Assembly: GCA_928724745.1 (NCBI GenBank)
Contig: CAKMXJ010000015.1
Coordinates: 434,001-498,000, forward strand
Origin: Anthracocystis setariae
Taxonomy: Eukaryota; Basidiomycota; Ustilaginomycetes; Ustilaginales; Ustilaginaceae
DNA length: 64,000 nucleotides
Direction: 5' to 3'
The position numbers were made by a program, and so were the translations under genes. Below, in pieces: positions 25,834-38,200 of the stretch; positions within the stretch are counted from its first letter, which is position 1; the number at the start of each line of letters is the position of its first letter. The notes beneath the pieces are model-generated. The model worked only from the letters and a program-made list of their open reading frames with translations. It was not told the origin of the DNA and ran no database searches.

Positions 25834-27543
25834 CTCTTCCTCGGAGTAAGTGTACTCTGAGCTGGTAAAAGGCGTCGAGCATCGCGAAACTAGCTCATCT
25901 AGTGCTTCGACACTCGAACGTAACGCAGCCGCTTGACGACGTGCCGCCCGCCCCGCCCCACGTCCCCGAGACCGTCGTCCCCGCGAGCGTACCCGTCTCC
26001 TCCCACTCCCACCCTGCTCGTCACCCGCAAGACCAAGTCCGATCATCGGCGGCAGCTGACCCTCAATCTGAGCCTGAACACCGTAATGCGTCGTGGCGGT
26101 GGTGGCGGTGGCAGCCAAAGCTTGACGTTGGACCGCATTGTTGCGCATAGCATACGGCGTCGGTAGACTGGGATGAGCAAACCCAACCATCGACGCACCA
26201 GCGCGAACACCATGGTACGCCGACGGCTGGTAAGGCTGCGCAGCCATGGACGCCGAAGGGAGCGGCACGGTACACATGGGAGCACTGTAGTTGGGGTTGC
26301 TCATGTGGTGAAGCTGCCTAGGCATTTGCATCTGGTGAGCAAGTGGTTGATGGCGAGGCACATAAGGCGGCAGAAGCTGGTTCTGGAAAGCTTGAAGGTG
26401 ACCGACACTCTTGGAGTTCGAGTGCTGACGATGACGTGAGGGTTGCGCCTTGGTGGATGCACCTCCCAACTTGACACCTCCACCGAGGACGCCGACATTG
26501 CCGTTGTCGTGCGTGGTGTAGTTGCACTTGACTGGAGTGGACGAGGAAGCGGGGTTGGAGAGCTTGGAAACGCGCAGACCGAGCATCGAGTTGGCATCGA
26601 GCGTAGCGTCGCCGGCGTCCTGCTCATCGTCGTCGTCAAAGAGACGAACACCGGCAAAGCGTTGGGTGGTGTCGCCGATGGTGGTGTCGTGGAGCGACTC
26701 GCGCTCGTTGTCGCTTTGAGGAGTGTATTGGCTCGAGACGAGCGAGGAAGCGGGGGAAGCCGAGGCAAGGCTGGGGCAAGCTTCGGATTCGGCGTCCATA
26801 TCGCTGAGGTGGCTAGTGGCATGGGTGGAGACGGTGTTGGTACTCGACATGCTGACGCTTCGGACCAAGCGGTCGTAGTTGCTGGAAACGGAAGAGGATG
26901 CAGAGGGAGTGCGTCGATGACGAGCGTTGGGAAGGGATATGCGGTTGCTCATCGCCTGAAGGGGATAGCGAGCGGGAGTAGCGGAAGGCTTGAGGATAGG
27001 GATGGGTCGATGAACGTTGGTGACAGTGAGCTGTGGAACATGCGACTGCGTAGGTTCGGCGAGCATTTGGCCCCAAACGAGCTGGATGGTCGAGGAGACG
27101 AAGCCAGATGGGAGCAGGTCGAGATTTTGGGTCGAACGACTTGCACCAGGACCAGAACCGAGTCGAACGGCTACACAGCCAGGATCGATCCAGAGGGTGA
27201 ATGCAAGGGGGAGCCATTCGAGAGCGAGAGCGACGACGCTAGGCTGATGCGGGAGGACGATTTGGGCTTCTTCGGCCTGCGCTTGGACTACGGACGCAAA
27301 GGCACGGAGAATGTCGCGGTCGGCCCCCTCGCCAGCGGCATGGAGCTGCCAAGCGATGGATCGACGAGCGGAACCAAAGTCTGGATCGGAAGGCTTCCAG
27401 CACGTTTGGCATCGCTGCTCGAGAGCATCTTTGAGGGTGGATGCAAATGCAGCGAGAGATTCGGGAGCGAGAGGCTGTGATCGCTGGACGTGTTGGATGA
27501 GAGAGAGGATGTGCTCTACGGCAGCAGCGACTTCGTAGATCAT
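25642..27543 (-). CDS. BTG/Tob-domain protein, likely CCR4-NOT adaptor
   Basis: 633 aa, intronless. The first ~135 residues match the BTG/Tob fold: IYEVAAAVEHIL at the N terminus, box A-like LKDALEQRCQTCWKPSDP followed by RRSIAWQL, and box B-like LPLAFTLWIDPGCVAVRLG. In animals this domain binds the Caf1/Pop2 deadenylase and represses proliferation by promoting mRNA decay. The rest is a long Ser/Thr- and His/Gln-rich, probably disordered tail with a basic RRRVRSRGRRSRGRGAG patch and a run of about 16 Glu near the C terminus. The start at 27543 matches the family N terminus. The domain call rests on my reading of motifs; the Caf1 link is inferred from the family. Confidence 0.82.
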
Positions 27544-29286
27544 GATGGAGTTGGTTGGATCGAGAGGATGTGACTGGGATGCGTTGGATGCGATTCTTGA
27601 GCAGGATGAGATGCGAGAGAAGCCGTTGCGAGAATATGATCGAATGATCGTGGTTAGGAAGGAATCGAGTCGGGAAGAAGACGAAAGGCTGTTCTAAAGA
27701 GAGTTGGCAGCGCCGAGGGAGGGAGGGAGGTTGTGGAGGAGATGGATAGGGAAAGAGAGAGCAAGACCGTATGGTGTGTGAGAGGGAAAGAGCAAGTGAG
27801 TGAGAGAGGGGGAGAGAGATACCGCCTCGAATCGTTACCAGACGAGAAGGGGTGGGGGAGTGAATGATGGCGTTGACAAGATCTAAGTGTGGGTGGAGTA
27901 GGTGGATATATAGGAAGAGACGAGGCGAGTGGAGCGAGGTCGAGAGCGGATAGCAATAAATGATGGCAAATAGGCAGGCTGACAATGCTGAGCGGAGTTG
28001 TCGAGGGATCGGCAAGTCAAGCTGAGCTGCCATATGTCAAAAGCCAATCAAGAAATCAATCAATCAATCAAGCAAGCAAGCAAGCAAGTCGAGTTGAGCT
28101 GCGAGGTGGGAACAATTTCTACAATTTTCCACTTTAATTTGCAACTGCCCCCGCCTCCCCTGGACAGCAAAACAGGGTGACAGCACAGCACAGCACAGCG
28201 TCATGCTCTGTCCAGAGTCCAGTCAACGGCTTGAACCGATGAAATGCGGATTTTATAATATTTGCTGCTCAGCCCAACTGCCATGCTGCACGTTGGATGC
28301 GAGCTGCATGCACTGTAGAAATCTGCCGACCAGGGCATGTCAAACGCGTACTCAACTGCACCCCGTCAGTCTCGAGCCGAGCACTGTAGCGGCACTGTAG
28401 GATCTACATTATATTCACTGCCATAAGTGATTGGCTGATTTTGGCAGGCGAGACCAACTCGCTCTTGCTTCTAGTGGAGGAATTCAACGCTCACTCACTC
28501 ACTCACTCACACTACTACTTGCTATATCGATTCGATCCTTCACCCAAGCTGCAAGACAGAAAAGCCATGACTGATTATACCTCAATCGGCAGGATCGAAC
28601 TCGCTCCTTCCTTTCTCTTTCCTCTTTCATATCAGCTTGGCTTTGTACTACTTTAGTTGCAAGCTTGGGCGGGGGCGTCGTCGACACCGCATCGAGCACT
28701 ACTGCAAAGTTTTCAGACGAGCCGGTTCGGTGACGGGCTGGATTGTGCATAATGAAGCCTGCAGGCTGTCACAAGTCTGATCTCGTCGCCGACATATTCA
28801 ATTTTATGAGCTGGCATTTTGTCGCCGACGTGAGAAATACGCGCATTTTAGCTTCACGACACGCGTGTCACACAGCTCATCAACTTCTCCCTCCCTCCCT
28901 CTCTCTCTCTATCCTGAGACGCGATTCCAGGGTCTCACATTGCTATGCAGCCGAGCTGTCAGGAGTCCACTCTCTGATCAAACAGCGGTGATTTTTTTCT
29001 CTTCTTTTTTTTTTATTTATTTATTTTTTTTTTTTGATAGCCTTGACATCCGCCCCGCCGATCCAGTACCATCGGCAAACCCGCCCCACCGTCGCCGCAC
29101 GTTTCCCGATATCGCCAACAACAATCCACACTTCAGTGTCAGCCAAGCTCGCTTCCCTCTCTCACCCCGACCACCACCATCAATGATCCATCACACCGAG
29201 CACGTCCTCGCCACACAAACCACTGAACCATGAAACAATGCCAATCATACCGAAATTGATAACATTACTACTGGTGTTTGCACGCT
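27544..29286. other. Intergenic region between the BTG gene and VPS13
   Basis: 1.7 kb holding the BTG promoter/leader and the VPS13 3' end. It has AATC/AAGC tetranucleotide repeats at 28053-28087, CACT repeats near 28490-28510, C/T-rich stretches and a poly-T tract around 28988-29035. Only short, compositionally poor frames exist; no gene supported. Confidence 0.6.
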
Positions 29287-32200
29287 TCAACCCTGCCTAG
29301 CAGCATTGTACTGCTGCACCACCTTACTGACCTGCTTGAACAACCAGTTCCTCGTACTAACATCCGGCAGGTGCAAAAACGGTCCACTCACACCTCCCCT
29401 CAGCACCAACGCGATTCCTTCGCTCTCCAATGAGATGCTGCTCAGATCCGACAGAGGCACCTCCCACATCACCTTGAGCCGCATCGTACGCATGTACAGC
29501 ATCCGGCTCATCGTCAGCATGATCACCGCGTCGCCCTCCTGACTCCCCACATCTACGTGAGCTACGTAGCAGTCCTTCATCAGCCGTCCGCTGTCGACGT
29601 TCTTGAGCCACGTTTGACCCAACGCCTCCCGGTCCGAGTACGGTCGCAAGATGCCGTCCTGCGCAATGAAGCGCGGCAGTCGCACCCGATCGATGTCGTT
29701 CTGATCGAACACCATCGTCGTATTCCGCATCCCTTCCGTCACGTTGCTCGCTAGATCAAACACGCCCACCGCCGGTTTCGTGATCGCACCCACCAACCCC
29801 TTCCCGACTCCCTTGAGGAATCCGCCCGCACCTCCCTGCTCCGCCCCTTCTAGCGGCCGCAGCGCCAGGCCCTCGAACCCACTAGCCACCGACGTGAAGA
29901 ACGAGTTCGCGCCCGCCGTAATGCCATACAACGCATGCCTCGGCTTGTTCTTGAACCTCGACATCCTTCTCCTGCTCTGGAACTCCTTGTCCATCGTCGC
30001 CGCTGCCAAGCCCTTGCCGATACTGCCCGTCACCTTCGACACACTGTCCGTCAGTCCAAACACCGTCTTTTTCACAAACGAACTTGCGCCCCTGGCGATC
30101 CCCATCCCCAGCTCCCGGTTGCCATGCATCACAAGCCCCTGGTACGGCTCGTAGAACATATCCGCCACGCCGCTCGACACGTTGTTGAACAGCCCCACCG
30201 GGTTGCCCAAAAAGTCGGCCGAGCCCAGCACTCGGTACAGCTGCAACAGGAACCCTTGCGAGTAATGATAGATGATCCTCTGCTGCAGCACCGCGTTGCT
30301 CAGTCGTACATTCTCGATGACGAGTGCATTCAGCTTGACGGGCGCCTCGTTGACGTTGCCCAGCGCCATGGTGAGCGCGTTGAACAGGAAGATGAACGGA
30401 TTCCTCGAGCTCACCTTGTCGTCCGCATTCACCCTCTCGGTCCTCATAAACGACAGATGCAGCGAGATTGGCTGCAGATGCAGTATCTCAAAGTAGATAT
30501 CGTCCTGCGAATGCTGTCCGCTCGTCGGCTCGGGTACCTCCCTCGGATTCTCGATAAAGTCCGTGTTCGGGTCCTCGGCCATCTGCCAACTGGCGCCTTC
30601 GAACTTGGAAAACTCGTACAGCGCAAACAGGAAGTCCTCGTCCAGTTCGGCCGTGATCTCCTGCAGCAACACCGATGCGTACTTGATGTGCGTCACGCCG
30701 TGCGACTGGTCCTTGAGCATGATCACCGAAGCCTGCAGCGTCGGATGCACTTCGAGATCCTTACCGTCCTTGGGGATCACCGAAGGGTAGAGCACGATGG
30801 GGAACAAGCCACCGAACAGCTGGTTGTCGATCTGAATCCACTTGCAGATCACGTTCATCGCCGTCGTCACCTCGCTCTCGTTGTAGTGCATCTCCAAGCC
30901 GCGGAACGACATGTACGCCAGCTCCTGCACATTTTGGTTGACCAGCGAAATGCCCACGCCCTCAAACTCCAGGTTGAACGCCGTGATGATGGCCGTGTCT
31001 ACATCGACCGCCACAAAGCCCAGATCCTTGCTCGCCACGCTCGTCATCGTGTCTGTTCGCGAGAACGTCGAGTTATGCCGCTTGAGCTTGAAGTTGCTCA
31101 GCTCTTCCGCGTAGTTGCTCAGCACCAGCGTCTGCGTCGGTCCATCCGCTCGCACATCCAACGACAACACGCGCGTCCCACGTCCATCCTTGGATGGGAA
31201 CTTCATCGGCAACAAGCTGCCAATCTCGAGGATATTGACATTTCGCTCCCTGCCGTTGACCACCAGCTTGATCATCTTGTCCGTCGCTGCCGGGTAGTCC
31301 CACGCGTACTTCATCTTGGATTTCGGCTTGAGCTCGTACCGCTTTCCAACCGCTTCGTCGATCTTCTTACCGCTGCCGCCTTCGTCGAGTCGCTCCGCCG
31401 CTTGCATGAACTGAATCGCGTAGTCGCTCTCGTTGCGCAGCATAAACGGCCACGGCCCATCCTCCAGACTGAGCGAAATAAAGATCGTCGGGCCTTCGAG
31501 CAGCACTTCGGCCTTGATCAGATGCTGATGCTGTCCGGCCTTGGCCAGCCGAAGATGGACGCTGCCAATGTCTTCGATGATGAACGGCGCACTCCACTTG
31601 TTGTTGATGCCAGGATAGGCGAGCGTCATCTGCTTGGTCGCGCCTACCCTGAGGAAATGCAGCGGGATGCGCTGACCCGCCTCGATCGTCACGAAATCGG
31701 CCGCACCCGCTTCACGCAGGTTGATCGGCTCCTTGAGCTTGTTGCGCACCAAGTACCTCGGCAGCAGCTTGACCACTTTCGACAACTTGAACTTGCCCAA
31801 CCCATCCTCGACCGTCAAGCCGACATGGATCTCCTCGTTCTTGGACGCCGAGGGAATCACGACCTCCGTCTCCGAACCGATCGCTTCAAACGACAGAGGC
31901 TTCGACCACTGTGAATCACCGACGCGCATCAGCATGCGGTTTCGCCTGTCGTTGGAGTTGTGCGAAAACAGGAAAGGCTCGGGCTCCTTCCGCATAGCTG
32001 CTGACGCGCCCTGATCTTGGCCAGCCACCAGCTTGGCACCGCCCAACCACGACTTGGTTTTGAGCGCAAACGGCAGTCCACTCTGGTTGACAAAGATGTA
32101 CGGCGAATAGATCTGCACCTTGAACGCTCCGCCCGAATCCGGATGCTTTGAATAGTGAAGCCTCAAGTTGAGCTTGAGGTTCTCTGCATCCGCCAACGTG

Positions 32201-35200
32201 AGCGTCTTCTCCACCGGGAAGTCGTCTGGATTGTCCGTCGAGATGATGGCGAACTCGCTCGGCGAGAAGCAGGACGACTGGATATCGACGCTGAGCAGCA
32301 ACAAATGCGACAGCTCGACAACGTGAATCGGCGAGATGCCACCTTTGCGCAGATAGCTCGACCAATTGTGGTTGAGGTTCTTGTCAAAGATGCGGTATTC
32401 GATGTCGTAGGGCAGCAGGTTCTCCACCTCGACAGGCGCACGAAGTCGCAGCGTGAGTCGCGGATAGGTCCTACTGGTGGGGTCTTGGCGGTTGTAGATG
32501 GCGAAACTCTGGAATCGGAAAGGCGCCTCGCTGGAATCGTGCGCACGGCACGTGAGCGTGCGCGTCGACTTCTTCAGGCAGTCTTGCCAGTTGAGGCTCT
32601 CGTGACACCAGTCGTATTCGAACCCGGGATCCGGTCGGATCTTGACGCGACAGTGGTACGCTGCTTCGATGGGAACAGGACAGTCCTCGCCCGGCCCGAT
32701 GCGGCGGATCTGATCCGTCGGCTTGCCGTCGTGATCCAGGATCATCATCTCGATAGGGATCAGCGTCTTGTTCTCGATCTTGAACGACGACCGGAACGTG
32801 ATGTATTTGACATTGTTTTGCAACTTGACCTCGTACTGGATGCGGTGAGCTACCTTGTCCAGCTTGGGTCGCAACGTCAGCATGTACTCGCCCTCGCGAT
32901 CCACCGAAATGTAGCGCAGACGCTCCCACGGCATGCCGTCAATTTGCAGAGAGAGTCGATTGCCGCCACTCTCGTGGATGCCTTCGCGCATCGCCTTCCA
33001 GTCGTCGAACCTCCATGGCATGTCCTTGCCGTCATCCAGATGGTGGGCGGACGACTTGGTCTTGCGATCGCGCTCGTCGTGTTCAGCCCACAGCGAGATG
33101 CTATAACCGGTGCGGTTCTGAACAACAAACGGCGCGCGGTTTCGTTGCTTGAGATCCTGGATTCCCACCTCGTTGAGCAGGTTGATTGCCGAAAGTGCCG
33201 TCTCGATCAGTGTGGTCGTCACATTGATCTCCAAACGCTTCTTGCTCGATAACGTCGCATTGAAGCGGGCAGGCGAGGCGCTCGACTCCATGTGGAATTG
33301 CACTCCCCATGGATCGATGAGCGGTTCCCAATGCGACCTCGACATGTTGTAGTAGTTGATGTACAGATCCAAGAAAGAGCTGGCGGCCATATCGTCGGAC
33401 CAGTCGCGGATGTCGACCGCAAATTTGGACACGTTCAAGTCGAGCAACTGCAGCGAATGGGCATCGCCGATCAAGATGATTTGCACACCGGCAAAGTCCG
33501 CCCGCAGCGATTCCTTGGCCATAACCAGCTCGGCATCTTCGATGCGCTGAGGACGCCCGTCCGCTGTGCTACTGACCGTGCTGGCGTTGTCGCGTTTCTT
33601 GCCATCCGCCTGCGTGAGCGAGTCGATCGTGCGACTGTCGCTGGCCGTCGACTCTTGCCTACGCGAGGACGAGATGCTCTTCTGATCACTGCGGTTTGCT
33701 GGCTGCTGCGAGAGCTCGATCGCCTTGTTGATCACCGACTGGAGCATCACAATGTCTCGAAGCGATACACGCAGCACGATGGGATCTAAGTCGACCTCGA
33801 TGCTCGTCATCGAGCTCGTGGGACTCACTCGACTGTCCATGGAGAGCGCCACGTCGAGATTGTCCAGAAGGCGCAGCGTGTCCTTGGGACGATGCATCTT
33901 GCACATGAACATGCCGAGCTGATCCACCTTGAGCGCAAGAATGCCTTGCTGCGACATGAGCACCTGTTTGATCGAGAGAACAACGGCCTCGGTATCGTGA
34001 CGCTCAGGCGCCGCCAGCAGGATGATGGTGGGATCTACGACATTGACGCGGAAGGCCAGGGTGCCGGCGGCCGGCGGCTGAGACGATGGATCGACAGCAC
34101 CATCCTGTCCAGGCGTCGCGTTCTGAGCCGACCCGTTGGCAGCGGTGCTAGGGACGACGGTGGCACCATCTGTCTTCGTGTCCTCGGGAGGGATGTCCGG
34201 AAACGCCGCCGTGAAGAAGTTGAGCAGCGCGAAGACGGGGTCAAGCGAAAAGATGATCTTGGGGCTGTCGATGGTAATTAATGCCAAGGCCGAGCCATCA
34301 TCACCGCCAGACTGGCTGTAGCTCATCATGAACTGGTGACCATCGTGCTTGACGGCCGGAACGATCTCGCGGAACTTGGTATCTTTGTCCGGCCGCTGGT
34401 CCGTGACCGTGAAGGTCTTGAGCGCGACTTCCATCTCGAGCGAACTGTCGGACAGCATCTTGAGCTTGACTTCCGATCCGTTGATCGAGAAGCGGGCCAG
34501 CTGTGCGTTGTACAGCGTCTCCTGACCGGTGGCTGCAGCCGTGAAGAGCTCGAGCTGGATCGAGTTGACATCGAAGAACATGTCCAGACTGGTGTAGACA
34601 GGCACATCACCATTCTCGTTGTGAACGACGGTGCCGAGCTCAGGCAGCATATCGACACCCGGCCCCTTTTTGGAAGGCGTGTCTGGCGTGATGTTGCCTG
34701 ACGTACCGTCTCCCTTTTTGCTTCTCGGAGGAAGTGCCGGAGGCTCTGACGTTTCCGGGCGTGACTTGGCATCCGTTGACGGCGATGTCGTGATGGGAGC
34801 ATCGACAGCCACATTGGCATCGTCGGCATTCGCCTCCTCCGCAAGACCGGCAAAGGCACGGGGAATGGATTGAGTCAACTCCATCACGAAGCAGTACTGT
34901 GCTTCAGTGAGCTTGATGTGTACATCCGACATCTTGGCGACCATCTGCGTTTCCGGGCTGTCGCTCGTGGAACCCGACGTTTCAGCTGAGGCTCGGTCCG
35001 TCTGCACCATGTCGAGCGAGATGTTGACATCGTCGATCATCTGGACGTGGTACTCTTGGCTGCCGTATCGCATCCGCGACGCTAATCGGATATGGCGTAG
35101 ACCGGCCACGATTTTGGTGATAGCCTCCTTGTTGTCACGAACTGCAAAGGTGTTCTTGGCGTAGATCTCGCCCAGATTGGCCGTCATGACGTCCGGCGAA

Positions 35201-38200
35201 TCCGCCGACCTCGGCAGCACCACGATGGGCGTCTTGATGATCACATCGTAGTGCATCTTGTTGACACGCTCCTGCAGCTGCGACGCCTGGTTCGAGGCGG
35301 CGAGCGTCGCTGCATCGTAGACGGCCTTCATCTGGGCAAACTTGCTGAAGAATTGCAGCAGATCACGGATGGGCTCTTCGACAAAGGTGAACTTGAGAGA
35401 TCCGGAACGCAGCCAGATGGACGAGTCGTAGCCGGGGTACGCTGCTGTATCCTCTTCGTCGAAGGTCTCGTACGTAAAGTCAGCCAGCTCGTCACCCTGG
35501 ATGCTCAGAAGCTTCTTGAAATGCGGGTCTGCAACACTGCGCTTGGCATTGTCGTACAGCAGAAGCGAGCCGAGACGCGCGGCCACTCGGATCGTGTTGC
35601 CCCGGAGCATCACGGCGACATCAGCCGTAGACAGAGTGAGTGTCGCCAACAGACTGCCATCGTTGTTGAGCCGGAGGACGATCGAGGTGAGCTTGACACG
35701 GACGCGCAGTTTCTCTTTGCGATCCGTGGTGCCGGTCGTGGCAACGGCTTCCGCTTGCGCGCCGGTCGACTCGGGAGGACGGATGGATGGCCTCTTTGTC
35801 GAGGTGGAATCGCTCGGACGCCGATCCGAAGAGCGGCTCGGTCGGGGCGGTGATGGGTCTTGAGGCTGGGCGGCCGGCTCGTCCGCGGCCACGAAGGTGG
35901 TCGTGATCCAGTCGTACACCGCAAGCACACTGACACGCGTCAGCATGATGTTGATCGTCGAAAGCTCTACGTTGACGCTCTGATCGATCCCTTCGTACTT
36001 GGTCATGAACTCGGGCGACTCGGGATCGACACGAGTGTATCGGACTCTGACCAGATCGCGTTGCTCCGAAGGCGACGCCGTGCCCGACGAGCCATGCGAG
36101 TCGCTCGTGCCCGTGCGCGAGTTGGCGTCGCGTACGTGCTTGGAAGTAATCAGATGGCGGAACTGAGCGCCCTGGTCCACGATCTTGTCATCGATCTCGA
36201 GACTGCGAAGACCGACGTCGACGTCCATGTGGTAGGGATAAACGGCAAGATGCAGCAGGAAGCCCTCGAAGCGGGCGTCCACCAACAAGCGGTCTGGCTG
36301 CGATGGATCGGTTGCTGAGCGGAAGATGAAGCCTTGCAGCGAATCGACGACAAACTCGAGCTCGAACGTCTTCTGATGGGCATTGACCTTGTCCACCGTG
36401 GCATCTTCGGCATCCTGGAACTCGTCCTTGCCATCGTCATCGTCGAGACCAGGGTCGACCAGGTATTCGTCCTCGCCGCGCAGCTGACCTGCCAGGCGCT
36501 GTCGACGCGTCTTGTTGAGATCGAGCGTCTCTGATGGCCGGCCACGGGCTCGCCGCGACTTGGAGGCGTCTTTGTCTTCGCCATCATCTTGGTCGCTGCC
36601 GTTCGCCTTGCCGATGGCGACCGGATCGAGCTCCTCTTCGATGGTACCGAGCCCGTTGGTGGGTGAGTCGGTATTGATGATGTCATCAAAGTTGGGGATG
36701 GCGACATCGATGATGCGCATCAGCGTCTTGTACTTGCGATCCGAGAAGTTGACGCGCAACGTGGGCAGATGGCCGGTGACCTTGAACTTGGTCAGGTTCG
36801 GCGCAGATGCCAAGATGGAGTTGTGCAGTGTAAAGTCGAGGTTGATGCGTTCGAGAAGGTGCATGGCGTGGTCGACCGAGTTCGAGTGCAGACCTTTGAT
36901 GCACGTGTCAAAGTCGTTGCCCATGACGAGTTGGGCGGACTCGAGCTTGACAAAGAAGCGATCGTACATGAGATCCTCGAGCTGACGATAATCTTCGTCG
37001 GTGTAGGCGCGATTCTGTTTGGAACGAACCGTATCGAGCGCCTTTTGATCGGCAAGAACCGATCGTACGGCGATCCGACCGGCATCGAGCACCATGTGCT
37101 GGCACTTTTTGGTGGTGACGTCCTCTGGGATGATAATGATGGGTGCCTTGACGTCGACGACCATGTCGATCGTTTTGTGGTTCTGCAGCGCACTCTCGAG
37201 ACCCGCACGCGTCTCTTTGCGGATGCCTTCGATGGTCTCGCTGGCAACATCGATCAGCGCACCTATCAGCTCGAGTTCGCTCTCTGGTGGCTTGAAGAAT
37301 CGAACGATGGATTCGACAAAGCCGCGGTGATAGATGATCTCCATGGACCGCATCTTGAGCTCGAGCGCATTGTCGGCTCGGTCGTCGAGGGGGTTGCGCT
37401 CGTACTTGGCGTAGAAGAAAGGATTGTCTGGGTCGCTCTCTTGCTCAAGCTCATGCTCGATCTGCTTGAGATCGCCGCCGTTGGAGTTCTGTCGACTGAG
37501 GTTGTCGAACTCTTCATCCTTGACGCGTACCACTTGTGGATAGAGCGAGTTGGCGGTGGTGCCGTCATAGACTCGCAGACCACCGAGAGCCAGAGCAGCT
37601 TCCAGGTTGTCTTGGCGCTGGATGACGTTGGCCTGAAGCGAGTCGAACACAAGCGCTAGAATGTCGGTGCCGCGAGCGTGGTCCTTGAGTGCGACCGAGC
37701 CTGTTTTGAGCTTGGTGATAAGGCGAAGCTGCATGGCATCTCTTGGCGCATCGACTGCCTGGGTGAGCGCTTTGACGCTGGCCTGTTCGTCCCACTCGAT
37801 GGCGTCGTAGAGTTCCTTGCGTTGCTCTTCGTTGAGCACGCCGCCCTCTGCTCCATTCTGGTCCTGATGATGGCCACCGCCCCACATCCAGCCAAACCAG
37901 CCGCCTCCGCCACCCGTTTTCTGGGCATGGGCGTCGCCGTTGCCACCGTTGGCGATCTCTTCCTTCTTGGCTGCGCGGGCCTGGGTGCGAAGTTCGTGCC
38001 GCGCTATCGAACGGTAGAAGCGGATATCCTTGTAGCTGAGCTTCTTCTCCAGCTGTTCGAGGCGTGAGCCGCTGTCGCTCTGTGCCACGGCGACACCCGA
38101 CTGGTGCTGGTTGGCTTTCTGCGTCTGCCTCTCCTTGTCCTTGAAGAGTTGAACGTATTCTTTGCGGTCGTCGCGTCGCTCGCGGAAGTAGTCCCAAGTC

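Noticed and set aside
26443..27480. 345-codon plus-strand frame opposite the BTG gene
   Set aside because: Antisense shadow; Gly/Val/Arg-rich with no motif.
29935..33252. Long plus-strand frames opposite VPS13 (29935-31914 and 32155-33252)
   Set aside because: Mirror frames of a conserved single-exon gene.
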